Positions 25,401 to 30,830 of a DNA stretch of 64,000 nucleotides are shown one piece after another. How positions within the stretch are numbered: the stretch's first letter is position 1; each line of letters begins with the position of its first letter. Source of the DNA: Argyresthia goedartella (Eukaryota > Arthropoda > Insecta > Lepidoptera > Argyresthiidae); the NCBI GenBank assembly GCA_949825045.1, contig OX463815.1:28883356-28947355 (forward strand), written 5' to 3'. The notes below the pieces were generated by a model. That model made no database searches. It was given only the letters and a program-made list of their open reading frames with translations, and had not been told where the DNA came from. A program made the translations under genes and the position numbers.

Positions 25401-28400
25401 GGGAAGGTGTAGTGTATGCACACCTGAACCCTACTTACATCTATAAATAGCCTCTTTATTATGATTCATGACTCAATATACAACTGTCTTTCGAACATGT
25501 GACTGCCTCATTCCACACCTAATAGGCCGATCCTTACACCTTAGGGTGCCGTAATAATAATTAAACTTTACATTTTATGTTCAGAGACCAACATAGCAAG
25601 TACCTAACAAATATTTTATTTACCTTCAAATGTTTCCTTGGACAAGGCTGCACACTTCTTGCAACCCAACTGAGGTACTCCAATAACACTGAGGTAGGAT
25701 CGTTCAGAGCATGAATCACTGAAATAAATAAATTGTTATCTTTAGGGCCACTGGTCCATTTTGAAAATGAAATATATTTTATTTCAAACAAGATTACCAC
25801 TTAATAAAACAAAATAATCACAGTAGAAGGAATGCTTAGTTAGTAATGATTACATTTAGTTTAAAGAAAACAAAGTTCCCCATACTAGTATAAACTGTAT
25901 TATGGCAGAGCACTGTAATCTCACCAACCACAATTAATTGATGCACTAAGCTATGACTGACTATTACTGCGCACAGGCGCAAGGCATCGCGATTTTGAAC
26001 TTTATACCAAAGTAATAAAATTCAATACATATAACGGGAAAAGTGAGTCCCTAAGCCTTTAGCTCTTTATGGTATGTATGGTATGATATAGTGAAGGCAG
26101 CAGTGGATGTGGTTTTTCACAAAAAAGAGATTCTAGGCGTAAAAAGGCACAACCATCACTAGGAAGTTGCCAGCTGTCAGAACTCAAAGTCACAGATTCT
26201 TTCGACGGGGCCTGACATGTTAGAAGATACAGCATGATATTCAGACACAGAAATACAGTCTGCTTTTCGTAAATGGGATGTCAGAGGCACAGACTTGTAC
26301 CTACCCATTTATCATCATCAACATAATATTCAGCACACATCGACCCACTGCTGGGCATTGGCGTCTTCTCAATAAGGCTCTTCATTATTATAAGAGACAT
26401 AATAACTCACGCAATTCCGTATACAACCAATACGCGCGGATTGTGTTTCCACTGCGCCATGGAGATGGTGACCTTGCTGTCCACTCCATCGTCGCCGAAC
26501 AGTGGTACACTATGGACGGGCCGGACCAGGGTGCCTGGCACCCACGACAGGTAGTGAAGCCTGGAAGGAACAGAACAGTCAAATTTAATGTTGTGCTTTC
26601 TAAAATAGCACAGTTATAGTAAAATAGTGTAGTACTGTGGTCTGATATGTAATTCAATGGACCTGTTTGAAAGATAGAGTGATACCCTTTTCAACAAAAT
26701 TTGGATAGTGATGGGGTAAGTGATATTTGATTACTATTGATATTTTTATCTATAGTGCCGCCTTTTTTATGATTTGTGGGATAAAGCAGAAAGCACTGCA
26801 GGGGCCGCTCGAGATTTTTTACCTACCAAGTAATACTTTGTGGCATAGTGAAGATAGTCAGTCCACTCACCTCACCATTCTTGTACCAAGTAATACTTTG
26901 TGGCATAGTGAAGATAGACAGTCCACTCACCTCACCATTCTTGTACTCAACAAAGAGTAATAAAATAATAAAACCCGAAGCAAACAACTAAGTAGACAGG
27001 TGAAATTATGAAGCCGACAAGCACAACCAGATCCATTATATGATTAAAAAAATAATGTCATGTAAACTAGAGATGGGGCGGATCCTGATTTTCCCCAGTA
27101 ATGGGTAAGGGATACCTGGTATAATTTATGCCGGATCTGCCTTTTAAAACCTACTGCACAAAAGGGCTAAGCAGTGCGAGGTGATTAAAAATCTGTATTG
27201 AAGCCAACAAAAAGACCTTCCCGATACTAACGAAGCTAGCAGCCTCATACCTTTCAACTCATCTTTTTGAGAGGATGAATTGGTTTATGTTATGAAAAGA
27301 AAAGAAACCGTCTTAATCCTATGCCTGCCGAAAAACTAGTATTTCTTCCAAATTTGAGGTTTGATTAATGACGTAAAAAATAACAAATTAATAAATGGAT
27401 CTCAAATTCTCAATGACTAGTTAGTAAAATAATAAATGAGAAATAAAGACTTGATTTAATACTATATGGATAGTAATTGTTAAAACTGAAAGTTGGTGTA
27501 TTTTTTATATTTAATAAGTGCGTTTCCTTATGGAAAAAGATGTTTCCCTAAATTTTTTATAGTACCGGCATCAGAGGTCGGAATAAGGGCTCTTTTAAAA
27601 AATGCCAATAAAAGTTATTTTATAAGGACCATTACTGAAAACTGTTTTCAATTATACATTATTGGTAATGAAAAATTACATTTGCATGTTGTAACTTGCA
27701 ACCTGACTGATTGTAATATACGGACAGGGGCAGGGTGACTTTTATCTGACTTATGTGTAAACAAGATTGAGTAAAATATTAGTAAAAATGTAATGAGACT
27801 GTTTTATATCCATGTATCATCTACTATATTTTGTTAAATCCTGTCACAATTAAATGTACAATTTGAATATTAACAAGTTAAATGCCATATAGGTCACCGG
27901 AGACCTCACCCAGACTAAAAAACTATAAGAAAAAAACTTTTTCGAAAATTGGCGTTGAACCACTTAACTCACATGAATTTGGAGCTTTCCCCAAAGTTGT
28001 GGTTAGTTTGGCAGCTATAAGTGAAGCTCAACAGAAACTGGCCACACTGTGAGAACCCCATGAAGATGTGCTCATGGAGGTAGTTCATCGGCACAATGTC
28101 CATCAGACAGAACCGCAGTCTCGGAGGAATACGCTCGAAGACCCGGCGGCTCTTCTCATACCTCTTCCTTGAAGTGCTTCCAAATATCTTAAATAAAATT
28201 TTAAAATATTATATTGATCAATCACTTAGCAGTGAGAAGAGTATCTTGTAGTTCCCATACCACTCATATGGGTTACAGAGCCTAAGTAAATAAGTATCAA
28301 GCTAGTTCTGTATGCAACATAGACTTTAGTCTGTACTTTAGCAGCTGACAACATTTAAGACACCATGATTTTTCGATCAATAATTTTTAGTATACAGCCT

Positions 28401-28866
28401 TTATGTAGCAACATAATGTTTCATGTGAAGTTTTGGCATATTTAATAAGAGCTAGGGAGTCTACGGAGGATGGGACACATTTTATCATTCATCAACGCAT
28501 CAAAATACCAGACAAGGCATGATCGAAAACCTGTGGTGGGTCAACAGGTCCAAATAAGTTTCTTATAGGTAATTAACATATAAGGATAAATAGTTATAGT
28601 GACGAATTGTATTAACAAGCGTGGGCTTCCTGATTATATCGTCAAAGGTCAAATAAGTAAATCCAAAAAAACTAAAAATGCAATATGTGCCAAGCGTATT
28701 TTCGAAGCAAAATTTCTTATGTTATTCTTACCTCCCTATTGAACAGTTTATGTACGATATTGGAGCCATGACTGAGCTCAGTTTTGGTTATCACTTCACG
28801 AGGTTTCAGTTTCTTTTTCTTTGTATAAGATCTTAAATAATCAGAATCCTCCGATTCAGAGTCCAT
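1318..28866 (-). CDS. DCAF15: DCAF15 orthologue, whole gene span (11 coding exons)
   Basis: Substrate receptor of the CUL4-DDB1 (CRL4) ubiquitin ligase. Eleven exons on the minus strand join with matching phases into 2397 nt (798 codons plus stop); human DCAF15 is about 600 residues. Landmarks in order: RRVFERIPPRLRFCL followed by IFMGFSQCGQFLLSFTYS (N-terminal DCAF15 signature); VTISMAQWKHNPRVLVVYG; a Cys pair in GVPQLGCKKC; CLEHNFAIHTKFF then YEPVVQLAYTNQIIIYT; a long Ser/acidic low-complexity stretch in exon 5, where the human protein also has a disordered loop; LTVRAQQRSLDTELLCNE; LFTWELVSGVYRTERVV; and ENRLLTTLTGRSLKRLTDVD near the C terminus. All these align in order with human DCAF15. 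The family call is established knowledge; exon edges are inference from GT/AG and phase. Exons fill only 2.4 of 27.5 kb, the introns being loaded with mobile DNA. Nothing in the exons looks broken. Confidence 0.9.
1508..1673. mobile_element. Small MITE-like element with ~30-bp inverted ends
   Basis: The left end TTGACACTTGCGGTAGTG and the inverted right end CTTGACACTAGCGATAGTAG continue into a shared AGTAAAGTATTGG. Length is about 166 bp with no coding capacity. It sits in DCAF15 intron 10, about 80 bp upstream of exon 11. Superfamily not determined. Confidence 0.5.
2332..2427 (-). CDS. DCAF15: DCAF15 exon 10
   Basis: Acceptor CCCAG and donor GTATAG; 96 nt, phase 1 to 1. Encodes SAAERARELAKKLGPINTPP and GNENRLLTTLT; human has [21 protein letters not shown] at this place. 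Confidence 0.82.
2769..2975 (+). repeat. Dispersed lepidopteran repeat with GTCCGTCCGTC core
   Basis: Contains GGGTTCCGTACCCAACGGG, the GTCCGTCCGTC run, GACCAGGCTGTATCTCA, TTTCTGTTGCCGCTATAAC and AAGGGGGCTCCCATACAAC. A second copy in the same orientation starts near 51045. A typical end of this family (CCTTCGTGCGCGA, CTCGCACTTG, CCGGTTTTTT) follows at 3125-3170 after an intervening short repeat. I recognise the family as abundant in Lepidoptera but not its class. Confidence 0.6.
2990..3080 (+). repeat. ~90-bp dispersed repeat, copy 1
   Basis: ACATACAAACTTATGGATGC, CCTGGTTACGTACATGGAG and GCACCAATAACTTTG recur at 18347-18415 and 30425-30515 in the same orientation. Here it is embedded in the preceding repeat. 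Confidence 0.6.
3216..5095 (-). mobile_element. DD41D-type Tc1/mariner-superfamily transposon with ~400-bp inverted arms
   Basis: Two long inverted arms, about 3324-3720 and 4686-5091, share for example GGGAGAAACTTCATATTTTG against CCAAAATATGAATTTTCTCC, and TTGACAGATTACTGCAAATT against its complement. They flank a transposase fragment on the minus strand. The sequence outside the left arm (CAGGGTGATTGGTAG) has no counterpart at the right, so the right tip looks truncated or diverged. Lies in DCAF15 intron 9. Confidence 0.65.
3931..4431 (-). pseudogene. Transposase fragment, DD41D spacing
   Basis: Open frame of 166 codons covering the catalytic core: RRDESKFDRQGITNFHNLHK (first Asp), IILQQDGCPAYW (second Asp), RSPDLTPLDFF (third Asp). 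I count 41 residues between the second and third Asp. The N-terminal DNA-binding part and the C terminus are missing, so it is a relic. No function for the host is apparent. The alternative is another IS630-Tc1-mariner lineage with the same spacing. Confidence 0.65.
5369..6070 (+). mobile_element. Jockey-type LINE, internally deleted copy A
   Basis: Starts with the same 5' sequence as copy B in inverted orientation (5369-5430 against 9875-9936), then jumps at about 5455 to the last part of ORF2, so most of the element is deleted. Its 3' end meets the 3' end of copy B head-on at about 6055-6080 around ATGATGATGACGACG. Confidence 0.7.
5459..5902 (+). pseudogene. Jockey ORF2 C-terminal fragment
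   Basis: In-frame TIDRRLT then KQHIDNVVSQVKVARAKLRP to PPDRRRLPRDLVA and a stop. It matches the C terminus of copy B closely (for example NVVNQVRAARAKLRPLLDSG). No EN or RT catalytic motif remains. Human reading: a dead 3' fragment. Confidence 0.8.
6245..8914 (-). CDS. Jockey-type ORF2: endonuclease plus reverse transcriptase, open
   Basis: Uninterrupted 889-codon frame. APE-type endonuclease: IVHWNAQSLKGKKQLLKTFL at the start, SETHL, LIAGDLNAKHPHWNSS, LPSDHRPILLVL. Reverse transcriptase: WKEGLVIMLPKPGKNVKKPE, SYRPITLLSTMSKMFEKLLL, VAVLLDMEKAFDRVWHEGLL, AGVPQGSCLSP, LALFADDAAYYASSYKA and VKYLGVTIDRRLT. All expected catalytic residues are present (FADD, SDH, GDLN). No RNase H domain, as expected for the Jockey clade. 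The start is fixed by a TGATG overlap with the ORF1 stop at 8916-8912. Clade call rests on ORF1 knuckles plus EN-RT architecture. Confidence 0.85.
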   Translation of the reverse strand: MADSLRIVHWNAQSLKGKKQLLKTFLREYRVDVMLVSETHLTVKMKLTLPGYTTYRKDERSPQGIAYRGLAILVKRSIVHQPIDFEEHTTIYVLGVEVQVAGNVVRLYAAYHPPGERLNPRELRGLLESPQPTLIAGDLNAKHPHWNSSKVCAAGRALLADSVSHDYDVIGPYEPSHYNPDGSGDIIDIVVYKGIRTQPSQEVLPDLPSDHRPILLVLADLPTRVSPPAPRRRYNWASFSAALAENPTTRTATQPEDVEALTSELTSKIQDALDTSSHTVSSRRKPQPLPAKIQALICEQRRLRKLWQQTRCPTLKSRLNAMTATTKRCLADHAEESWERHIESVGDHVPSVHRLCRQLSATPAPVRPLLGSNGFPRFRAKDRAEIFAECLERQFKPNPTDDAEHVAAVEEHLRHYFATPIAPEEDPIFFSPGQVLRTIRRTKPRKAPGADRITNMALRNLPPPTVAAMTRLFNGIMRTGHFPTTWKEGLVIMLPKPGKNVKKPESYRPITLLSTMSKMFEKLLLGRLLPHIQARPEQFGFRPEHSTTLQLTRVLNDMTVCRNKKEYTVAVLLDMEKAFDRVWHEGLLYKLSTSPAPRRITRVVASFLRSRHYRVVVEDAVSEARPIEAGVPQGSCLSPACYSRYTDDIPVGPGVQLALFADDAAYYASSYKAPHAAVKMQRTLDTLPKWLAKWRLSVNVGKTQAMITGQSNLPPPLQLQGKDIGWLHQVKYLGVTIDRRLTMKTHVDNVVNQVRAARAKLRPLLDSGLPLRSKLGIYKTYIRSRLTYASPAWYALCSESNKKRLRAQENLSLRTIVVAPRYVRNATIARDLGLETLDKFVQRLATNMFARADGSQHPLVRDLAPYHARPPDRRRLPRDLVAEPAAPLD
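8914..9870 (-). pseudogene. Jockey ORF1 (Gag-like), one stop and one frameshift
   Basis: RNA-binding Gag-like protein of a non-LTR element. In one frame: LKIAIRGLPANTEPAEITSA, a TAG at 9571-9569, then three CCHC knuckles CHRCQKFRHSSHNC, CVRCGGPHPAADC and CANCGGPHTANNTSC. The frame must then shift to reach the Pro/Lys-rich tail ending ALQDPAVLRSIAEHLP and TGA at 8916-8914. Both frames are open around a run of about ten G (C on the coding strand) at 9178-9187, so a one-base length change there is the simplest cause. Only the stop and this indel separate it from an intact ORF1. Confidence 0.75.
9965..11235 (-). mobile_element. Decayed mariner element (cecropia-like)
   Basis: Inverted ends TTAGGTCCTTACATATGAAA (left) and TTAGGTCCTTCTTACATATG (right, reversed), both going on to AAATTGGCGTTT, with flanking TA. 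Minus strand carries transposase pieces. Located in DCAF15 intron 9 just outside the Jockey pair. Confidence 0.75.
10050..11070 (-). pseudogene. Mariner transposase relic
   Basis: N-terminal helix-turn-helix region KYRVIFEYEFYRGTSVAETA and FWFRRFRSGNFDLQNKPRRR at 10842-11057. A frame change follows, then DNEELKAIVEADPSQTTSEL and VDCCVALLTRHNDERILNRI ending at CDE, with multiple breaks further on. It is non-functional: at least one frameshift and premature stops. Confidence 0.7.
11560..11662 (+). repeat. RTE-type LINE 3' tail fragment
   Basis: GGAGGCCTTTGCTCAAAAGT encodes EEAFAQKWVQETG, the C-terminal signature of the RTE copy at 55119 (EAFAQQWDT). It ends in GATAGATAGAT about 16 bp from the donor side of DCAF15 exon 9. 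Confidence 0.6.
11678..11765 (-). CDS. DCAF15: DCAF15 exon 9
   Basis: Acceptor TTTCAG and donor GTAAAA; 88 nt, phase 0 to 1. Encodes CLFTWELVSGVYRTERVVMT, aligning with human KVAWDLNTGIFETVSV. An RTE retrotransposon tail ends about 20 bp beyond the donor. Confidence 0.85.
11926..12165 (-). mobile_element. tRNA-derived SINE, family B
   Basis: Minus strand carries a pol III B-box-like GGGTTTATATCCC preceded by a tRNA-like segment (GTCGAGGCTGGGCTTTCCAA), followed by CACGACACAGGGTATCCTAG. Different family from the SINE at 16286. Located in DCAF15 intron 8. Confidence 0.5.
12556..13265 (-). pseudogene. RTE-like LINE reverse transcriptase fragment
   Basis: Minus-strand pieces in order: NYRPMSLATILAKVLDNLLS and VQLHEGQFGF (13260-13150), LESSPALFNLYMNELIERLS and INNISYADDMTLLPPS (12920-12760), and RYLGHIVSEDLKDDLDIERE (12650-12560). 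These are RT motifs of one element separated by frameshifts and stops. Lies in DCAF15 intron 8. Confidence 0.65.
13787..13900 (-). CDS. DCAF15: DCAF15 exon 8
   Basis: Acceptor CATCTTCAG and donor GTAAGT; 114 nt, phase 0. Encodes LCAMWLWASDNKDTTVECEA and ends HRIQYAAE. The sequence itself is weakly conserved; it is placed by splice sites, phase and position. Confidence 0.78.
13940..14960 (-). mobile_element. Mariner (DD34D) relic
   Basis: Left end ACGAGGGTGGTCCCAGAAGT resembles a mariner terminal repeat; a matching right end was not found. The minus strand codes LIMKKLYARWVPRLLTIKQK (14720-14660) and VLFPQDNAAVHKSTIAIS ... YSPDLAPSDYFLFPYLKKWL (14320-14170), with 34 residues between the Asp of QDN and the Asp of PSD. 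Two frames with stops: inactive. Located in DCAF15 intron 7, about 40 bp from exon 8. Confidence 0.7.
15385..15565. repeat. TGCTGCGCAG-rich palindromic repeat
   Basis: Several copies of GCAGCAYTGCTGCGCAG, including the perfect 18-bp palindrome CATTGCTGCGCAGCAATG at 15459-15476. No coding content. It may be a degenerate MITE in DCAF15 intron 7. Confidence 0.4.
15931..16035 (-). CDS. DCAF15: DCAF15 exon 7
   Basis: Acceptor CATCCCAG and donor GTGAGT; 105 nt, phase 0 both ends. Encodes VCGRLCKLNGKKFIYCFDWG followed by CHVIDVCQSSGCLSG, comparable with human SFSDYDIVILEVCPETNQV. Confidence 0.8.
16286..16553 (-). mobile_element. tRNA-derived SINE, family A, full-length copy
   Basis: On the minus strand: A-box-like TGGCCGAGTCGGCAGTG, B-box GGTTCGAGTCC, a body with TGATGAGAACGGATGTTTG and AGGGAATCCTAGTTTGGGG, and a (TTA)n tail (16286-16310 as TAATAA). 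Truncated copies at 20101-20298 and 54031-54126. DCAF15 intron 6. It is a SINE rather than a tRNA gene: no acceptor stem pairing. Confidence 0.8.
16746..16890 (+). pseudogene. LINE reverse transcriptase scrap
   Basis: GTCCAAGTGCTCCTTATACG encodes SKCSLYADDQVVLTS, the RT YADD box, then stops. Nothing else of the element is readable nearby. DCAF15 intron 6. Confidence 0.5.
17500..17690 (+). pseudogene. LINE ORF C-terminal fragment
   Basis: Frame reading GMFAEERTADFYAIIRARTA then MRGSANSILNIIANGIDCPI and RCHWVNIH resembles the end of a non-LTR ORF2. Flanks are non-coding; clade not determined. Confidence 0.4.
17943..18124 (-). CDS. DCAF15: DCAF15 exon 6 (very GC-rich)
   Basis: Acceptor GCGCAG and donor GTGAGG; 182 nt, phase 1 to 0. 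Encodes DDCISGYHVALHLLGHGARY, an Ala-rich stretch, PPPP, and LTVRAQQRSLDTELLCNE, the last aligning with human LTVEQLTLDFEYVINEV. It is strikingly G+C-rich compared with flanking introns and opens spurious frames on both strands. Confidence 0.85.
18347..18415 (+). repeat. ~90-bp dispersed repeat, copy 2
   Basis: ACATACAAACTTATGAATGC, CCTGGTTAAGTACATGGAG and GCACCAATAACTTTG, as at 2990-3080. DCAF15 intron 5. Confidence 0.6.
18420..19740. other. AT-rich intronic stretch without recognised feature
   Basis: Part of DCAF15 intron 5. Apart from a short G+C-rich island (19000-19060, GCGGGCGGCCGGCCGCCC) and a moderately G+C-rich segment at 19200-19270, nothing could be assigned. Frames here look like chance. 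Confidence 0.4.
20101..20298 (-). mobile_element. tRNA-derived SINE, family A, 5'-truncated copy
   Basis: Same sequence as 16286-16500, from TAATAATAATACCTTGGAC to CACCGGGACTCGAACCCG. It stops just past the B box, so the A-box end is lost. Confidence 0.8.
20410..20928. mobile_element. MITE-like element, probably PIF/Harbinger-related
   Basis: Inverted ends AAGCGCACCGTTCGTTWAYG on both sides, extending imperfectly through repeated GCGTTTAACGCA motifs. The minus strand at 20650-20600 reads SRKREIAGFLLLLEDD, like the start of a Harbinger transposase; that is inference from a short stretch. It ends 31 bp from the DCAF15 exon 5 donor. Confidence 0.55.
20960..22063 (-). CDS. DCAF15: DCAF15 exon 5 (large, mostly disordered)
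   Basis: Acceptor CTTGCAG and donor GTAACT; 1104 nt, phase 1 to 1. Starts DDLNWGKRCLEHNFAIHTKF and continues YEPVVQLAYTNQIIIYTDF, matching the human segment after the Cys cluster. About 300 residues of Ser/Pro/Glu-rich low-complexity sequence with basic patches (SPPLRSPRRRPAESMSRF) follow. It ends KCSKFFTRYFVESDDEITS before the donor. The open frame runs past the donor into the intron and past the acceptor upstream; the splice sites and phase agreement set the limits. Confidence 0.88.
22099..22194. repeat. 96-bp direct repeat, left copy, flanking the LTR element
   Basis: Identical over 96 bp to 25539-25634. It carries intron 4 sequence plus a copy of the last 11 nt of exon 4 with its donor (reverse strand TTTGAAG then GTAAAT). 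Confidence 0.9.
22196..22326 (+). repeat. 5' LTR (131 bp)
   Basis: TGTAGTGTATGCACACC to CCGATCCTTACA. Contains a TATA-like CTATAAATAG at about 22230. Confidence 0.85.
25408..25538 (+). repeat. 3' LTR (131 bp)
   Basis: Same length and, by eye, same sequence as the 5' LTR. Preceded by the polypurine tract at 25393-25407. Confidence 0.85.
25539..25634. repeat. 96-bp direct repeat, right copy (contains the functional exon 4 donor)
   Basis: Immediately abuts the 3' LTR end (TTACA, 25538). It continues into exon 4 coding sequence, so this is the copy used by the gene. Confidence 0.9.
25624..25718 (-). CDS. DCAF15: DCAF15 exon 4
   Basis: Acceptor TTTCAG and donor GTAAAT; 95 nt, phase 2 to 1. Encodes DSCSERSYLSVIGVPQLGCK followed by a second Cys. 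The last 11 nt of this exon with its donor lie inside a 96-bp segment repeated at 22099-22194 on the far side of an LTR element. Confidence 0.87.
26290..26378 (-). repeat. RTE-type LINE 3' tail fragment
   Basis: Minus strand GCCAATGCCCAGCAGTGGGT matches the GCCTTTGCCCAGCAGTGGGA of the 55119 copy, followed by ATGTTGATGATGAT. DCAF15 intron 3. Confidence 0.6.
26411..26560 (-). CDS. DCAF15: DCAF15 exon 3
   Basis: Acceptor CTTCCAG and donor GTGAGT; 150 nt. Encodes LHYLSWVPGTLVRPVHSVPL and KVTISMAQWKHNPRVLVVYG, matching the beta-propeller segment of human DCAF15 that contains YLTVCEWPSDASKVIVFG. Confidence 0.88.
26824..26943. repeat. Tandem duplication, 2 x 60 bp
   Basis: Two units (26824-26883, 26884-26943) beginning TACCAAGTAATACTTTGTGG and differing at one base (AGATAGTCAG versus AGATAGACAG). 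DCAF15 intron 2. Confidence 0.9.
26960..27970. other. DCAF15 intron 2, no recognised feature
   Basis: AT-rich, no repeat or coding match could be assigned. An 81-codon frame at 27493-27738 shows no family feature. Confidence 0.4.
27973..28187 (-). CDS. DCAF15: DCAF15 exon 2
   Basis: Acceptor TTTAAG at 28188-28193 and donor GTGAGT after 27973; 215 nt, phase 0 to 2. Encodes IFGSTSRKRYEKSRRVFERI and IFMGFSQCGQFLLSFTYS, the best conserved DCAF15 block in the window (human counterpart reads LPPRVCVSLKNI ... IFLGFSKCGRYVLSYT). Confidence 0.9.
28732..28866 (-). CDS. DCAF15: DCAF15 exon 1 (start codon)
   Basis: Begins with the ATG at 28866-28864 (MDSESEDSDYLRS) and encodes 45 residues ending HKLFNRE, then donor GTAAGA; phase 0. 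The N terminus is acidic/serine-rich followed by a Lys-rich patch (TKKKKLKPRE). No upstream in-frame ATG was chosen because the frame upstream is not recognisably conserved. Confidence 0.85.
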
Positions 28867-28960
28867 GTTTGTGTGATGTGATGTGATGTTTGATATTTTA
28901 TTTTTGACAAATAAACAATGCTGCCAACATTTCGAAATACATATGTAATTAGTTTATAAA

Positions 28961-29094
28961 GTGTTACAAAGCATTTGTTACAAAGCTCGATTTTAGGTTG
29001 TCTAGTATTTATTTTTATGATTCAAAAGTGTTACAAAGCATTTGTTACAAAGCTCGATTTTAGGTTGTCTAGTATTTATTTTTATGATTCAAAA
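28961..29094. repeat. Tandem duplication, 2 x 67 bp, upstream of DCAF15
   Basis: Units start at 28961 and 29028 with GTGTTACAAAGCATTTGTTA and end TTTTTATGATTCAAAA; essentially identical. They lie 95-228 bp upstream of the DCAF15 ATG, so within its 5' UTR or promoter. Confidence 0.9.
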
Positions 29095-29181
29095 ATATAA
29101 GATTAATGTATAGCAGAATTTTTGCCTAATCATTTCAATAATGTAATAGTAGTAACAAACCCGAAACAAGAAATAAAGTAA

Positions 29182-29616
29182 CTACTTAAGGAAGCAATCT
29201 AAGGAAAATTTGTTGTTTTTAAAAGTAGAGTTTATCGAGCCTCGTAAATGTGCATAATACGCATAGGGATACCACTTCCGTGCGTTTCCCGGAATCTCAG
29301 CTACAATCAGCTCTATTTTATGTAACGTGACCAAAGTTGAACTTGGACTAAAGTGAAAAAAACGGCTAGCACTAAATGCCGCAGTTGCGGCATTTTGAGC
29401 TAACCGTTTTTCTAAGATGACCGCTGATTCAAGAAGAAGAATTGGAATTCCAATAAGTGGTAGGGCCCATACTAGGGGCAGGCGTAAGATACTGGCAGAG
29501 CAGAAGATGGCCTTTGTCTGCTGCCTCTGGTAGAAGGGATTATATGTGGAAATTATGAAATGAAAATATTTATTGTCACATAAATTGTCCATTATTTGCA
29601 TTTTGCTGACCCCCAC
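29182..29616 (-). other. 144-codon open frame, unassigned
   Basis: Reads MGVSKMQIMDNLCDNKYFHF then a hydrophobic stretch LPLVWALPLIGIPILLLESA. No family recognised. The sequence around 29585-29630 (ACATAAATTGTCCATTATT, CCCCCACACTAGGACATT) looks like the 3' region of a dispersed repeat, so this is more probably an antisense frame across a repeat than a gene. Confidence 0.2.
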
Positions 29617-29944
29617 ACTAGGACATTATCAGTAAAAAATGACTAGTAAATCTAAAAATAAGGAAAAAAATATGAAAAATAATCTAAGGTACAATCTCAC
29701 CAGTGTTGCCACCTTAGCCCTTTTTAGGCTAGATCTAGCACTTTTTAGTGTAGGTAAACTCGTTTTTTCATGCTTAAGCCCGAAAAGAGCAATCTAGCCC
29801 TTTTTAAGCGATACCAAAACTTCGCACCGCGATTACCAAGTTATGGAACAATGCGCGCAAATCTATACTATACATTTTGTCAGTCACACTATTATGTTCA
29901 CTAATTGGGTATATTTTTAGTTTTGCTATGGTAACATTGGTAAC

Positions 29945-30195
29945 CCTACCTAAAAGCTCATTTACACAGCGATTCTACCTAGTAACCGCCGCCGATTCAG
30001 CCACCCGATGGGTCTTTACACTACTCTTGGGATCGCAGCGGCGACCGATTCGACGTCGCATCGGCCGCCGTAGCGTTCTAAGGCGACAGGTCAGGTGACC
30101 GTTGCTTTCTACAGCGGCTGATCCGGCGGCCGATGCGTTGGCTGCGGCTTACAGGGTCCTAGTCCTTCTACTGTACGAAAATCCTTCTGCTCGGT
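29945..30195 (+). repeat. Dispersed G+C-rich repeat, copy 1
   Basis: Shares CACCCGATGGGTCTTTACAC, GTTGGCTGCGGCTTACAGGG and TCCTAGTCCTTCTACTGTA with a second copy at 47377-47590 in the NUP35 intron. No coding content. Confidence 0.65.
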
Positions 30196-30424
30196 GCCTG
30201 GGTGCATAATTCATATCCATAAGGCTGATTCTCATTTATAAATTTTGATAACTTCAGAAGTTATGATAAAAAAAATGACAAAAATGACCTTTCCACACCC
30301 CTTCCCCAATCCCCTTATCTCTGAAACTACAGACTCTAAAATGATGAAAACAGTACAGAATATATAACTTAAGCCAAAGATTACAGGAAAACGCACCCGG
30401 AATTGCCAAGGCTTTTTTTATCTG

Positions 30425-30515
30425 TTAACCACATACAAACTTACAAATGAATCTGGTTACGTACATGGAGTATGAAAGTAGCCGCACCAATAACTTTGCA
30501 AACAACATTTTGCTA
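30425..30515 (+). repeat. ~90-bp dispersed repeat, copy 3
   Basis: ACATACAAACTTACAAATGA, CTGGTTACGTACATGGAG and GCACCAATAACTTTG. It belongs to the composite repeat into which the I-like LINE inserted; the other half of that composite resumes after 44653. Confidence 0.6.
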
Positions 30516-30633
30516 TCTAAAATACTTTAGGCCCTCTAGAGGCCGCCATATTTTAGTGTGAAGTTACATAGCCTGTGAAAAATAAAGATCCTTCTAAAGA
30601 TATCTTATATGTCAAATTCTGATAAGTAGTTTC

Positions 30634-30648
30634 GATGTTCTGGTGGAT
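30634..30648 (+). repeat. Target-site duplication, left (15 bp)
   Basis: GATGTTCTGGTGGAT, repeated exactly at 44639-44653. Confidence 0.8.
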
Positions 30649-30830
30649 ATTCTTGCCGTCATTGTGGAGGATACTGCACGTGTTCGGATAAATTTCTAAA
30701 AAAATTGAGCATCTGCTGACTCTTCCTGTGTCTAGAATTTATCTAATTAGTTGTGTATTGTCCGTATTTGTGTTGTGCTTGTCCTAGGGTTTGGATGAGG
30801 TAAGGAGTTTTTATTCTATTTAGGTAAACC

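Larger units (their letters stand above)
22196..25538 (+). mobile_element. Non-coding LTR retroelement (LARD/TRIM-like) in DCAF15 intron 4
   Basis: 131-bp LTRs at 22196-22326 and 25408-25538, identical by eye, each TG...CA with a CTATAAATAG box. A primer binding site TGGCGACCGGGC, resembling the 3' end complement of tRNA-Arg, directly follows the 5' LTR. A polypurine tract AAAAAAGGGGGAAGG directly precedes the 3' LTR. The 3.08-kb interior has no gag or pol frame; frames are below 80 codons and unrecognisable. It must depend on another element for enzymes. The 96-bp flanking repeat is far too long for normal LTR integration (4-6 bp). Confidence 0.85.

Noticed and set aside
22327..25407. Hidden gag/pol in the LTR element interior
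   Set aside because: All six frames are short; no protease, RT or zinc-knuckle motif seen.
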